Of a stretch of DNA of 64,000 nt, positions 1-7,467 are shown in pieces. Source of the stretch: an uncultured Collinsella sp. (lineage in GTDB: Bacteria > Actinomycetota > Coriobacteriia > Coriobacteriales > Coriobacteriaceae); assembly GCA_900549025.1 (NCBI GenBank), contig URMZ01000003.1, forward strand, positions 35,124 through 99,123, in the 5' to 3' direction. The notes below the pieces were generated by a model, which was not told the origin of the DNA, did no database searches, and saw only the letters and a program-made list of their open reading frames with translations. Numbering within the stretch: the stretch's first letter is position 1; every line of letters starts with the position of its first letter. The position numbers were made by a program, and so were the translations under genes.

Positions 1-1
1 G

Positions 2-1231
2 TTATTTCGTTTTCGACCCGTCTAGGCCGCCGTTTTGAGTTGCCGCCCTTCCGCTATGGCGAGGGCGTTCCGCCCGAATCGTCTCTCGGGCTTGATTGCA
101 TTGAGCAACCCCCCCCGCGAGATTTTCGAACAGGCTGCGGTACAGCGCGTCCATGGCCAGCACGCTGCGGTGCGCGTCCAAGTGAGCCATGCCGCCGCGC
201 CAGCTCTGGTAGCTCTGCTGCACCTGCTCGGGCGTCATGACCTCCTCGGCCACCATGCGCGCCATCTTCTTCAGCTTGCGTCGCTCGCGCGTGATGGAGT
301 CGCGGCACGGCTTCATGACGATGCGGCCCGTTTCGGTGTAGAAGATGCGCTTCTTCAGCCACGTGAAGCCGCGCGTCAGCTTCACCACGCGGGTCTTGCG
401 CGGGTTCAGCGCGATGCCGAGCTTCGCGCACTCGTGCTCTATCAGCAGAAGGCACACTTGCAGGTACTCCTTGGACTCGTGGATCAGGTAGAAGTCGTCC
501 ATGTAGCGCCCGTAGGCCTCGGGGCGCAGCATCTCGGCCACGTAGTGGTCGATGCGGTTGGGGTGCGCCACCGCGCATATCTGGTTTGGCTCGCTGCCCA
601 GGCCCAGGCCGACCTCGCCCTGCGCGTCTATCAGGCGGTGCTCAAGGGCGACCACGCGCGGGTCGAGCAGCGCGTCGGCCACCTGCCGCTTGACCGGCTC
701 GTGGGCAATGCGCGCGAAGTAGTCGGAGAAGTCGCCCAGCAGTATGTAGCCCTCGCGCCCATGCCGCCGCCAGTGGCCGGCCAGGTGGCGCTTGAGCAGC
801 TTAAGGGCGTAGTCGGTGCCGCGCCCCTTGATGTTGGCGGAGTTCGCGGATACGAGCGTGGGGACTATCGCGGGCACGAGGGCGTTCTGGGACAGCGACT
901 TCTGCACCACGCGCTCGGGGAAGTGCACTGCACTGATGTGGCGCAGCTTGCCGCGCTCCCACAGGTCGAAGCGGATGAAACCCCGGCATATGTCGCGGCC
1001 CTCCAAAAGGTCTTGGCGCGATTTCACGGCGTTTCGCAGGTAGTCCTTCATGTACCGCTGCGTCGAGGCCTTCCACATGACGCCACGCGCGGCCTGCTTG
1101 GAAGCCTTGCACAGGCTGTTGAGGTCGGCCACCGTCTCAAGGGTGCACGCCTTGACGCGCTCGGCCTTGGCCCTGGCGCGCTTCTCCTCGCGGCGCTTCC
1201 GGCGTGCGGCCCGCCTTTGCTCCGAGTTCAT
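2..1231 (-). CDS. DGR reverse transcriptase
   Basis: Reverse transcriptase of about 409 residues. A basic N-terminus is followed by the polymerase motifs: 'RGFIRFDL', 'IKGRGTDYA', 'LLGDFSDYF' with the first catalytic Asp, 'GLGLGSEPNQICA' and the catalytic 'RYMDDF'. There is no group II intron maturase domain. It ends the cassette target, avd, template repeat, RT, and is about 210 bp downstream of the template repeat. In DGRs this enzyme copies template RNA into adenine-mutagenised cDNA that replaces the variable repeat. I chose the ATG at 1231; a GTG at 1240 is also in frame. The stop codon is at the very edge of the window. Confidence 0.93.
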   Translation of the reverse strand: MNSEQRRAARRKRREEKRARAKAERVKACTLETVADLNSLCKASKQAARGVMWKASTQRYMKDYLRNAVKSRQDLLEGRDICRGFIRFDLWERGKLRHISAVHFPERVVQKSLSQNALVPAIVPTLVSANSANIKGRGTDYALKLLKRHLAGHWRRHGREGYILLGDFSDYFARIAHEPVKRQVADALLDPRVVALEHRLIDAQGEVGLGLGSEPNQICAVAHPNRIDHYVAEMLRPEAYGRYMDDFYLIHESKEYLQVCLLLIEHECAKLGIALNPRKTRVVKLTRGFTWLKKRIFYTETGRIVMKPCRDSITRERRKLKKMARMVAEEVMTPEQVQQSYQSWRGGMAHLDAHRSVLAMDALYRSLFENLAGGVAQCNQARETIRAERPRHSGRAATQNGGLDGSKTK

Positions 1232-1443
1232 AGAAGGCACCCCGCACGGCTTGCAATGTGGCTCTGACAGCCGCTTGAGGTATGGCCATGAAACGCGGCG
1301 AAGCCACGGAGCGCCGCGCCATGCAAGCAGCGTCCGGCCACCCTCGCGGGGTGCGTATTTACGGGCTCGCGCCCGATGGTCGCGCCTTCCTTCCTCTCCG
1401 CGCTCTGCTTTCGGCCCGCTGGCCTACTCGGTCTGGCAGTAAG
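1232..1443 (-). other. Non-coding spacer between template repeat and RT
   Basis: About 210 bases with no convincing gene on either strand. In other DGRs the stretch just downstream of the template repeat is part of the template RNA and is needed for cDNA priming, so this is probably transcribed, structured RNA and not dead space. Several GC-rich complementary runs are visible, but I did not fold it. Confidence 0.5.
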
Positions 1444-1572
1444 GGAATCCGGGGCGGGGGCGAACCCAGGTGTTCGTCGCCGAATTGTAGTTGGCATTGC
1501 CGTTGTTGTTGACGTAGCACACGTTGGACGAGGAGCCACCCATGACGGAACGCAGCCACCAATTGTACCGAT
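1444..1572 (-). repeat. DGR template repeat (TR)
   Basis: Near-copy of 2182-2310 at a constant offset of 738. Over the matching 128 bases there are 14 differences. Every one is a T on the plus strand of this copy, that is an A in the coding orientation, and the partner base can be A, C or G. Position 1572 may be a fifteenth. Translated in the target's frame this copy carries Asn codons (AAC or AAT) at seven of the eight changed positions, the usual design of a DGR template. It lies between avd and the RT gene and is not itself in a gene. Confidence 0.95.
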
Positions 1573-1595
1573 ATACAAGGCGGGACCGCCGCCCA

Positions 1596-2066
1596 TTATA
1601 ACGAACGCAGGCGCTCTAGCTCGGCCTCGGCCTCGGCTATGCGCTCGTCGGTCGTCTTCTTGCCGGTGACGCGTACGTTCTTGCGCGCGCCCTTGAGCAG
1701 TTTGATCTCCTCCTCGACCATGCCCGCCAGCGCCTCGAAGCGGTTGGCGTTCACGGGCAGGCCGATGTCCATGAGGCACTGCATGTCGAGCATCAGCTGC
1801 TCGCAGTCGGCTATCGCCAGCGTCAGGTAACGCTTGCGCTCAAGTGCGTTGAACGAACTGTTGGGGTAGAAGCAGTCGGCGCGGTTGACGTTGTATACGA
1901 TGCTGCGCGCGGTCTCCACCGTGGGGACTGCGTTCAGCAGCCTGTAGGCTTTCGGCACGACCGACGATGAGGCCATGAGCTTGTTGACCTCCACGCGGAT
2001 GGCGATGGCCTGCGTGAAGAACTTGTACTCGGACACCTCGCGGTTTCGCTGGTAGACGCCGCTCAT
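1596..2066 (-). CDS. DGR accessory variability determinant (Avd-like)
   Basis: 156-residue, largely helical protein lying between the DGR target and the template repeat, the standard position of Avd. Avd is a barrel-shaped pentamer of four-helix bundles that binds the RT and the template RNA. Helix-forming stretches run through most of the protein, and the C-terminus is a Lys/Glu/Arg-rich tail ('TTDERIAEAEAELERLRSL'). The start ATG at 2066 is preceded by a good ribosome site (GGGAGG). The call rests on gene order and size more than on motif matching. The gene begins only about 20 bases after an intrinsic terminator. Confidence 0.8.
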   Translation of the reverse strand: MSGVYQRNREVSEYKFFTQAIAIRVEVNKLMASSSVVPKAYRLLNAVPTVETARSIVYNVNRADCFYPNSSFNALERKRYLTLAIADCEQLMLDMQCLMDIGLPVNANRFEALAGMVEEEIKLLKGARKNVRVTGKKTTDERIAEAEAELERLRSL

Positions 2067-2085
2067 GGCACCTCCCGGAAATAGT

Positions 2086-2112
2086 GGCAAAAAAACGGCC
2101 CGCTGCGCGGGC
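2086..2112 (-). terminator. Intrinsic terminator after DGR target
   Basis: On the minus strand a 6-bp perfect GC stem (GCCCGC/GCGGGC, 3-base loop) is followed by CG and seven T. It sits after the target gene and about 20 bases before the avd start codon, so avd, template RNA and RT would be reached only by readthrough or antitermination unless there is an unseen promoter. Confidence 0.8.
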
Positions 2113-2115
2113 AGG

Positions 2116-2142
2116 GATGCGACCGCGCAAGGCGGTCGCATC
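2116..2142 (-). other. Hairpin downstream of variable repeat
   Basis: Perfect 10-bp inverted repeat (GATGCGACCG/CGGTCGCATC) with a 7-base loop, 41 bases downstream of the variable repeat and before the terminator. Several DGRs need a DNA hairpin or cruciform just 3' of the variable repeat for efficient homing. This is a candidate for that element, though it is further from the repeat than in the Bordetella phage system. It could also simply add to the terminator. Confidence 0.55.
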
Positions 2143-2170
2143 GAAAGAGAAGTATAGAGCACTCGGCTGG

Positions 2171-3085
2171 CTAGCCGACGAGGAAGCCGGGGCGGGGGCG
2201 AACCCAGGCGCGCGTCGCCGAAGAGTAGTGGGCAAAGCCGTTGTAGAGGACGTAGCACACGTTGGACGAGGAGCCACCCATGACGGAACGCAGCCACCAA
2301 CGGTACCGAGTTCCGTTCAAGCGGTGCGCGGTATCGCGGAACAGGTCGAACTGGCAGTCGAAGCCCACGCTGTAGCCCTTGGTGCCCCACACTGGGCAGC
2401 CGTACACCTCCATCTCGGAGGGCGACCACACCTTGCCGATGTCCTGCCAGCTCCAGCTGTTGGAGTCGCTGAGCGCGCCGCTCGCGCTGTAACGCTCCTC
2501 AAGCAGCACGCGCTGGGTGAGCAGGTACTTGGTCAGCCCCTCGGGCAGGCACGCCTCGAACAGCTTCTCCCACGCCTTGAGGTTGCTGTTCAGGTACGGG
2601 TTCTTCACGTCTGCGGTGCCCTGGTTGGTGTTCGCAGTGTTCCACATCAGGTAGCTGTCGTTGGCCACGCCGGTGACGGTCTTGGCCACGGCGACGGGCG
2701 CGGACGCGATGAACGCGATGTGGTGGCCCTTGGCGCTGTCGCCGCACTGGTAGTACGGGTCGAAGTGCGCAAGCAGGAAGCGCACGGACTGCTGGGCCGC
2801 CACATTTGACGCGCTCACGAGCGGCACGTCGATGTAGTCGCCCACGCGCATGCCGCTGAAGTTCGCGGCCTGCACGCGCTTGTGCAGCGCGTCGTACACC
2901 GTACCGCTGCCGATCTCCCCGGCAAGGATGGTGGCGATGTTCTGCCCGCCGTACTTGCCGATGAGGCTCTGGCGGTTGTACTCCGCGTTGTTGAGCGCCA
3001 GCTGGGCGTTCTCTCGGGCCGTGCCGTCGATGAGCGTGTAGGTTTGCCCGTCAATGCCGAAGCGCTCTGCGTTCACTGTTGCCAT
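2171..3085 (-). CDS. DGR-diversified tail-tip protein (CLec-like C-terminus)
   Basis: 304 residues. The N-terminal part (about 1-100) should attach it to the tail. The C-terminal half ends in a C-type-lectin-like, DUF6273-type fold marked by 'WWLRSVMGG' and 'VRPRPGF'. The variable repeat covers residues 259 to 301. Compared with the template, residues 262, 280, 281, 284, 286, 288, 292 and 293 are changed; seven of these are Asn in the template. The Trp, Gly and core hydrophobic residues are untouched. It follows a coiled-coil tail-fibre-like gene, so it is probably the receptor-binding protein. The ribosome site is AGGAAA before the ATG. Confidence 0.9.
   Translation of the reverse strand: MATVNAERFGIDGQTYTLIDGTARENAQLALNNAEYNRQSLIGKYGGQNIATILAGEIGSGTVYDALHKRVQAANFSGMRVGDYIDVPLVSASNVAAQQSVRFLLAHFDPYYQCGDSAKGHHIAFIASAPVAVAKTVTGVANDSYLMWNTANTNQGTADVKNPYLNSNLKAWEKLFEACLPEGLTKYLLTQRVLLEERYSASGALSDSNSWSWQDIGKVWSPSEMEVYGCPVWGTKGYSVGFDCQFDLFRDTAHRLNGTRYRWWLRSVMGGSSSNVCYVLYNGFAHYSSATRAWVRPRPGFLVG
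2182..2310 (-). repeat. DGR variable repeat (VR)
   Basis: Last part of the target coding sequence, matching the template repeat at 1444-1572. Fifty-two consecutive bases in the middle (2249-2300) are identical. Differences cluster on both sides at Asn codons of the template. The 3' end in coding orientation holds a GC tract (GCCCCCGCCCCGG), the likely initiation-of-mutagenic-homing site. There the two copies differ at one base (2186 versus 1448), again at a template A. Confidence 0.95.
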
Positions 3086-3098
3086 TTGAGTTTCCTTT

Positions 3099-3824
3099 CT
3101 ATGCGAGCACGATGGTCGTGCCTGATACCGAGCAGGTGGAGCCGAGCGTGACGGTTCCGTTGCTTATTGACGCCTTCGCCGACGGGGCGTAGACGGTGCC
3201 GCCCATGAAGAAGAACTTGCCCGTGGCGCTCGCGAGCATCGAGGCCAGCTTCTCGTTCTGGCTGCGCAGGTCTGCGATGTTGGAATCGCCGACGCTGCCC
3301 TGGGCGATCGAGTTGGCGATCTGTAGGGCCTGGTTTGCCGCCGCGTCGGCGCGCGAGGCCGCGCCACTGGCGGCAGCTGCGGCGTTCGACGAGGCCTGTT
3401 GGTCTGCGATGTGCTCGTCATGGCGTTTCAACTCGGCCGTCTTTCTGGCGGCCTCGTTGCTTTCGCGCGTCGATTCGGCAGATTTGCGGGCGCTCTCGGC
3501 GCTTGCTCGCGAGGACTCGGCCGTTTTGCGGGCGTTCTCGCTGTTGACGCGGGCCACTTCGTTGTTGGCGCGGTTCACCTCTGCGTTGAGGCGCGAGGTC
3601 TCGTTCGAAGCCCTTGTTTTCTCGGCCGAAACCCGCTTTTCCTCGGCGGCGTTGGCGTTGTCCATGGCCGTCTTGCAGTTCGCTGCGGCCTCTTGCGCCG
3701 CTTCCGCCGAATCCATGGCGATGGTCGATGCAATGTAGTAGATCTTGCCGTCGGTCGTGCGCACCCTATCGACGTTCCCGTTGGCGTCGAGCATCAGGGC
3801 GGCGTATTGGGTCGTTTCTGCCAT
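3099..3824 (-). CDS. Tail fibre-like coiled-coil protein
   Basis: 241 residues from the ATG at 3824, which has a good GGGAGG site. Residues about 45 to 150 are a long Ala/Glu/Ser/Arg-rich coiled coil with repeats such as 'SAESARKSAES' and 'NEAARKTAELKR', typical of trimeric phage fibre shafts. A short C-terminal region of about 60 residues follows. It precedes the DGR target, so it may form the stalk that carries the variable receptor-binding protein. The upstream 32-residue extension of the open frame lacks a ribosome site and was excluded. Confidence 0.75.
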   Translation of the reverse strand: MAETTQYAALMLDANGNVDRVRTTDGKIYYIASTIAMDSAEAAQEAAANCKTAMDNANAAEEKRVSAEKTRASNETSRLNAEVNRANNEVARVNSENARKTAESSRASAESARKSAESTRESNEAARKTAELKRHDEHIADQQASSNAAAAASGAASRADAAANQALQIANSIAQGSVGDSNIADLRSQNEKLASMLASATGKFFFMGGTVYAPSAKASISNGTVTLGSTCSVSGTTIVLA

Positions 3825-3835
3825 CAATACCTCCC

Positions 3836-4090
3836 TTACTTGGCTATTAGGCCCGTGACGATAGCCTGCGGGCCGATGGTCTCGACGATGCAACGGTCGC
3901 CCGCCTTGGCCGCCGAGCATGCCGTGGTCATCGGAAGCCCCGAGAGCGTCGTGCCGGATATGGCGACCGCGAGCGTCGCGCCCGAGACGGACTTCACGGT
4001 GCCGAAGCCCACGGAGTGCCCCGAGCCGCCTTGCGGCGAGAACAGGGCGGCGAGCTGTTCGCCCGCGTCGGCTATGGTGCTAGCGTTCAA
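3836..4090 (-). CDS. Small tail-tip protein, unknown function
   Basis: 84 residues, Gly/Ala/Ser-rich and probably beta-structured ('GHSVGFGTVKSVSGATLAVAI'). It starts with TTG at 4090 behind GATGAGG and overlaps the end of the preceding tail gene by 11 bases, so it is translationally coupled. It has no motif I can name. Its position between the tail hub-like protein and the fibre suggests a tail-tip or spike role. Confidence 0.6.
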   Translation of the reverse strand: MNASTIADAGEQLAALFSPQGGSGHSVGFGTVKSVSGATLAVAISGTTLSGLPMTTACSAAKAGDRCIVETIGPQAIVTGLIAK

Positions 4091-5162
4091 ATCGCCTCAT
4101 CTCCAATTCCATCGGGCATCCTCCCACGAGGGTGAGAGTCTGCTTACGTATCGCGAAGTTCCCGAAGATGCCGGCGCTCGGCCAGCGAACCTCGATGGCG
4201 TCGGAAACGCCCACGGGCGCGTAGACGTGCGTCACCTTCAGGCGGTGGATCGCGGATTGCTGGGTGCGCAGGAGGGTCGCCGCCTCGGCGTTGGCGTTGG
4301 CCTGCCGTTCAGCCGCCGTGGAGCCTGCCGGAAGCTCGCTCTTCGTGTACTTGGCCGACTTGCGCCAACCGCGCGTGACGGTCGAGTACTGGCTGTTGGG
4401 GTCGGAGTCGATTGCCGTGCCCCTTATGCTTTCGTCGGATGTCGAGTAATCGACGTGCACGACGTTCGCCACGCCCGATTTGTCCAGCTCCTCGGTGCCG
4501 CCGTCCTCGAAACGCGCCCACTTGCCCTCTTCCATGACCATCGCTGGCGCGCGCTTGTCAGGCTCGACGTAGCGGCGCAGCAGCACGCGCCCCATCGGGT
4601 CGCACGACGCCGAGCTGAAGCCCGCCGCATCGAGAAGGGCGTTTACGGCCTTCAGGCGGGTGGCGTAGTTGCTCTCCCCGTTGCCGATTGCCCCGATAAC
4701 CCACGTGGTCGTTAGCGTGAAGTCGGACGGGTCGGCGATAACCTCAAGGCCGACCTCGCGCAGGAGCTTCGCCGCCTCGCCGACGGCGTTGCTGCCAGCC
4801 GCAAGCGAGCGCGGGGCGTCGAACTCGTCTTCCGCAACCTCGGACAAGCGGCCTGATAGGTCTGCTTCAGACGAGTTGTAGCCAGTTGAACGCTTTGGCG
4901 TCGATACGACGAACGTACCAAGCGGCTCCGACACCGTTGTGTCGTCCGGGAACGTGGCATCGAGGTAGATGCGCAGGAGGTCACTACCGAGGTCGAGCGT
5001 TCCGAGGTAGTCGATCTTGCCCGTCTCGTAGCTGGTGTCCTGGTTTCGCTCGATGCTCCCGCCGTTTCGGATGTTGCGCAGTCGCTCGACATCGAGGCCG
5101 GTCTTTCGGTCAACGCGCATAAAGCGGTACGAGGCCGCGAATCGCTTTTTCCAATCAGGCAT
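4080..5162 (-). CDS. Tail protein, probable hub or tail-spike anchor
   Basis: 360 residues from ATG 5162, preceded by GAGGAG; it overlaps the end of the upstream gene by 8 bases. It resembles the siphovirus distal-tail/hub layer: an N-terminal 'KTGLDVERLRNIRNGGSI' stretch, a strand-rich first half ('DLLRIYLDATFPDD', 'PLGTFVVSTP'), and a C-terminal region that would match tail hub proteins. It contains no obvious peptidase motif. Family assignment is by position and general composition only. Confidence 0.65.
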   Translation of the reverse strand: MPDWKKRFAASYRFMRVDRKTGLDVERLRNIRNGGSIERNQDTSYETGKIDYLGTLDLGSDLLRIYLDATFPDDTTVSEPLGTFVVSTPKRSTGYNSSEADLSGRLSEVAEDEFDAPRSLAAGSNAVGEAAKLLREVGLEVIADPSDFTLTTTWVIGAIGNGESNYATRLKAVNALLDAAGFSSASCDPMGRVLLRRYVEPDKRAPAMVMEEGKWARFEDGGTEELDKSGVANVVHVDYSTSDESIRGTAIDSDPNSQYSTVTRGWRKSAKYTKSELPAGSTAAERQANANAEAATLLRTQQSAIHRLKVTHVYAPVGVSDAIEVRWPSAGIFGNFAIRKQTLTLVGGCPMELEMRRFER

Positions 5163-7464
5163 TGCTCGGCTCCTCGAACACATCGTGCTCGACCTTCGCC
5201 GATGCCGACCAAAGCCCCGCAGATTTAAGCGACTCGTTGAACGTCATCGAGCCGAACGCACGCTCACCGGCGAGGCCGCGCCACCAGCCCTGCCACTGTG
5301 TGCGCATGATCTTGCGGAACAGGTCGTGCCTGTCTCGCTCAAGCAGGCAAGAGGCCGATGTCGCAAGGTCTGCCTCATCGAGCGCATACGACTGCGGAAG
5401 CCCACCGTTTTCCCCGCCGTCGGCGAAATGGAAGCTGTTGAAGCTTCGCGCCGCAGATGTCGAGTATTTGGCGTCAAGCTCCATCTTGAGCAGCGTCGAG
5501 GCATCCTGGCCGAAGTTGAGCGCCATGCACTCGGCGTGCAGGTTCGCCTTGGCCTCGGCGTAGGAAGACGTTCCGTTCGCCGCAGTGCCAGTTGCGCGGT
5601 ACTTGAAGTCGGCGTTGAGCGGCGGCACGCGGTCGATGGTTTCCTGGGCATCGAGCAGGCTCGACGTGAGAAGGTGGTCGCCCTCGTCCAGCACGCGCTC
5701 GACCACGAAGCCGACGCATTTCGACGCGTCGCCAAGCACCAGTTCGTCGCCGTCGCACGTGATCGTGCCGGGCATGGGTATCTCGCCCGTGTCCTCGTCG
5801 TAGGCCATCGGGCCTATGATCGTCGTCTCCTCGACGTTGTAGGCGGAAACGCCGTTCTCCACCTTCACGTGGCACGTGAGGTCATCGCCGTACGTCACGG
5901 TGATTACGGGGGTTGCCGGCTCCGCCCAGTGCGTCTTGAACCGGCGCGTGGCCGTTTTCGACAGGCCCGAGCCGCCCGTCACCGTCAAGGTGAGCAGGTA
6001 GTCGATTCCGTTCTTGATGGTCGTGTAGCTGCCAAGCTCAACGGGCTTCATGCTCGTCACGTCGGCCGTGGCTATCGTCGCTCCGCCGACCTCGGAAAGC
6101 GTCAGCGTGGCATTGGCTATTCCTGTCTCGTCGGAGGCCGATACCTGAACGGTCATCGGCACGGAGTCGATGAGCACGCCGTCGGTCGCAGGCGAGGCAA
6201 CCCAGCACGACGGGTAATCGGCGACCACGAACGGCACGTAGTCAGACCACGCGCCCCAATCGGCGTGCAGGCCCTTGGTGCGAACGCGCACCCTCCAGCT
6301 GCCCTTGGCGAGCGACTTCTTAATGCTCTTCGCCGTGGTGACGCTTTCGGTGATCGCGCTCGGGCCGCTGAACTCGACCTGCGCGGCGGTCTGCTGCGAG
6401 CCGTCCGGATGGTTCGGAACCCACGACACCGCCGCCTGGCTTCCGGTGGCCACCACGGTCGGCGCGGTGACCTTCGGGGCGAGCGGCGGCGTGATGGTGG
6501 TTACCGAGTTCGACTTCACCCACGCCGAGGCGAGCGAGCCGCGCTTCGCCTGAACGCGGTAGACGACCGTTCCGGCCGGCGCGGCCTTGTCGTGCAGGTC
6601 GAGCCATGCGGGGTCTTCGCCCTCGGTGGTCGTCGTTATGTCCGCCCACGTCGAGCCGCCGTCGACAGATCGCTGGACGCCCCACGCGTTTGCGTACGCC
6701 GCGGCGCCGTACACGCGCAGGGTCACCTCGGTAGCGCCGGCCTTCACGGCCTCAACGCGCGACGGCGCGTTGGGCGTGGTGTAGGTCGTGCCAACCGACG
6801 CGTAAACGGAGTTGCCGCCGGGGCCGTGCGCGCACAGGCGGTACTCGTACTTGTGCCCGGCCTTGGTCGAGTTGTCCGTGTAGTTCTGGACGTCCCACGA
6901 AACGTCGGCGATGTTCACCCATGAGCCATCGTCGGTGCGGCGGTCAACGTAGACGCCCGCCCACGGGTAGGCACCGTCCATTCCCGTGTAATCGACGTCC
7001 CAGGTTATCTTCTGCGATGTGTCGGACACGCGCTGCAGCTTGCAGTTCTTGGGCGGATGCGGCTGCGAGTAGCCGCGCTGCGGCACCCATGCGTACACGG
7101 TAGCCCACGCGTCGCCGCCGGCAGAGCCGTAGTAGTTGTTGTACGTCTTGCCGTAGACGTGCACCTGCACCGGGCAGTTCCAGCCGCTCGCGCCGCGCGG
7201 CACGTCCACGTCAAATGTCACCGCGTCGCGCGTCGCCCAGTTGCCGTAGTTGTTCAGCACGACGTCGCGCGAGCTGCGCACCGAGCCGTTCACCACGACG
7301 TCGTAGTGCGTTCCGTACTCGGCGGCGTACTTGTCGTCGATCGCTGAGGTGACTCGCAGGCGAGTCGTGGTGTCGTTGACGTTCCACTGGCTGTCAACGG
7401 AGATGTAGCCGCGATACCAGCGGTTGCGGCCCGCGATCTGTATCTCCCTTGTGTGCTCTCCCAC
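5155..7464 (-). CDS. Large tail protein with fibronectin type III-like domains
   Basis: 769 residues. After an N-terminal jelly-roll-like segment (about 1-130) come at least three fibronectin-III-like repeats, recognisable by 'PPKNCKLQRVSDTSQKITW', 'APSRVEAVKAGATEVTLRV' and 'APKVTAPTVVATGSQAAVSW'. A further beta-rich region and a C-terminal part ('WQGWWRGLAGERAFGSMTF') follow. Fn3 domains on phage tails usually bind surface glycans weakly. It directly follows the tape measure gene (3-base gap), the place of the distal tail protein. Confidence 0.8.
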   Translation of the reverse strand: MGEHTREIQIAGRNRWYRGYISVDSQWNVNDTTTRLRVTSAIDDKYAAEYGTHYDVVVNGSVRSSRDVVLNNYGNWATRDAVTFDVDVPRGASGWNCPVQVHVYGKTYNNYYGSAGGDAWATVYAWVPQRGYSQPHPPKNCKLQRVSDTSQKITWDVDYTGMDGAYPWAGVYVDRRTDDGSWVNIADVSWDVQNYTDNSTKAGHKYEYRLCAHGPGGNSVYASVGTTYTTPNAPSRVEAVKAGATEVTLRVYGAAAYANAWGVQRSVDGGSTWADITTTTEGEDPAWLDLHDKAAPAGTVVYRVQAKRGSLASAWVKSNSVTTITPPLAPKVTAPTVVATGSQAAVSWVPNHPDGSQQTAAQVEFSGPSAITESVTTAKSIKKSLAKGSWRVRVRTKGLHADWGAWSDYVPFVVADYPSCWVASPATDGVLIDSVPMTVQVSASDETGIANATLTLSEVGGATIATADVTSMKPVELGSYTTIKNGIDYLLTLTVTGGSGLSKTATRRFKTHWAEPATPVITVTYGDDLTCHVKVENGVSAYNVEETTIIGPMAYDEDTGEIPMPGTITCDGDELVLGDASKCVGFVVERVLDEGDHLLTSSLLDAQETIDRVPPLNADFKYRATGTAANGTSSYAEAKANLHAECMALNFGQDASTLLKMELDAKYSTSAARSFNSFHFADGGENGGLPQSYALDEADLATSASCLLERDRHDLFRKIMRTQWQGWWRGLAGERAFGSMTFNESLKSAGLWSASAKVEHDVFEEPSNA

Positions 7465-7467
7465 GGG

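Noticed and set aside
35..1267. 410-codon plus-strand open frame opposite the RT
   Set aside because: The minus strand encodes all reverse transcriptase motifs, and the plus frame is His/Val/Leu-rich noise.
5035..6924. 629-codon plus-strand open frame opposite the Fn3 tail gene
   Set aside because: Same reason: shadow of a real minus-strand gene, Arg/His/Val-rich, no ribosome site and no domain.
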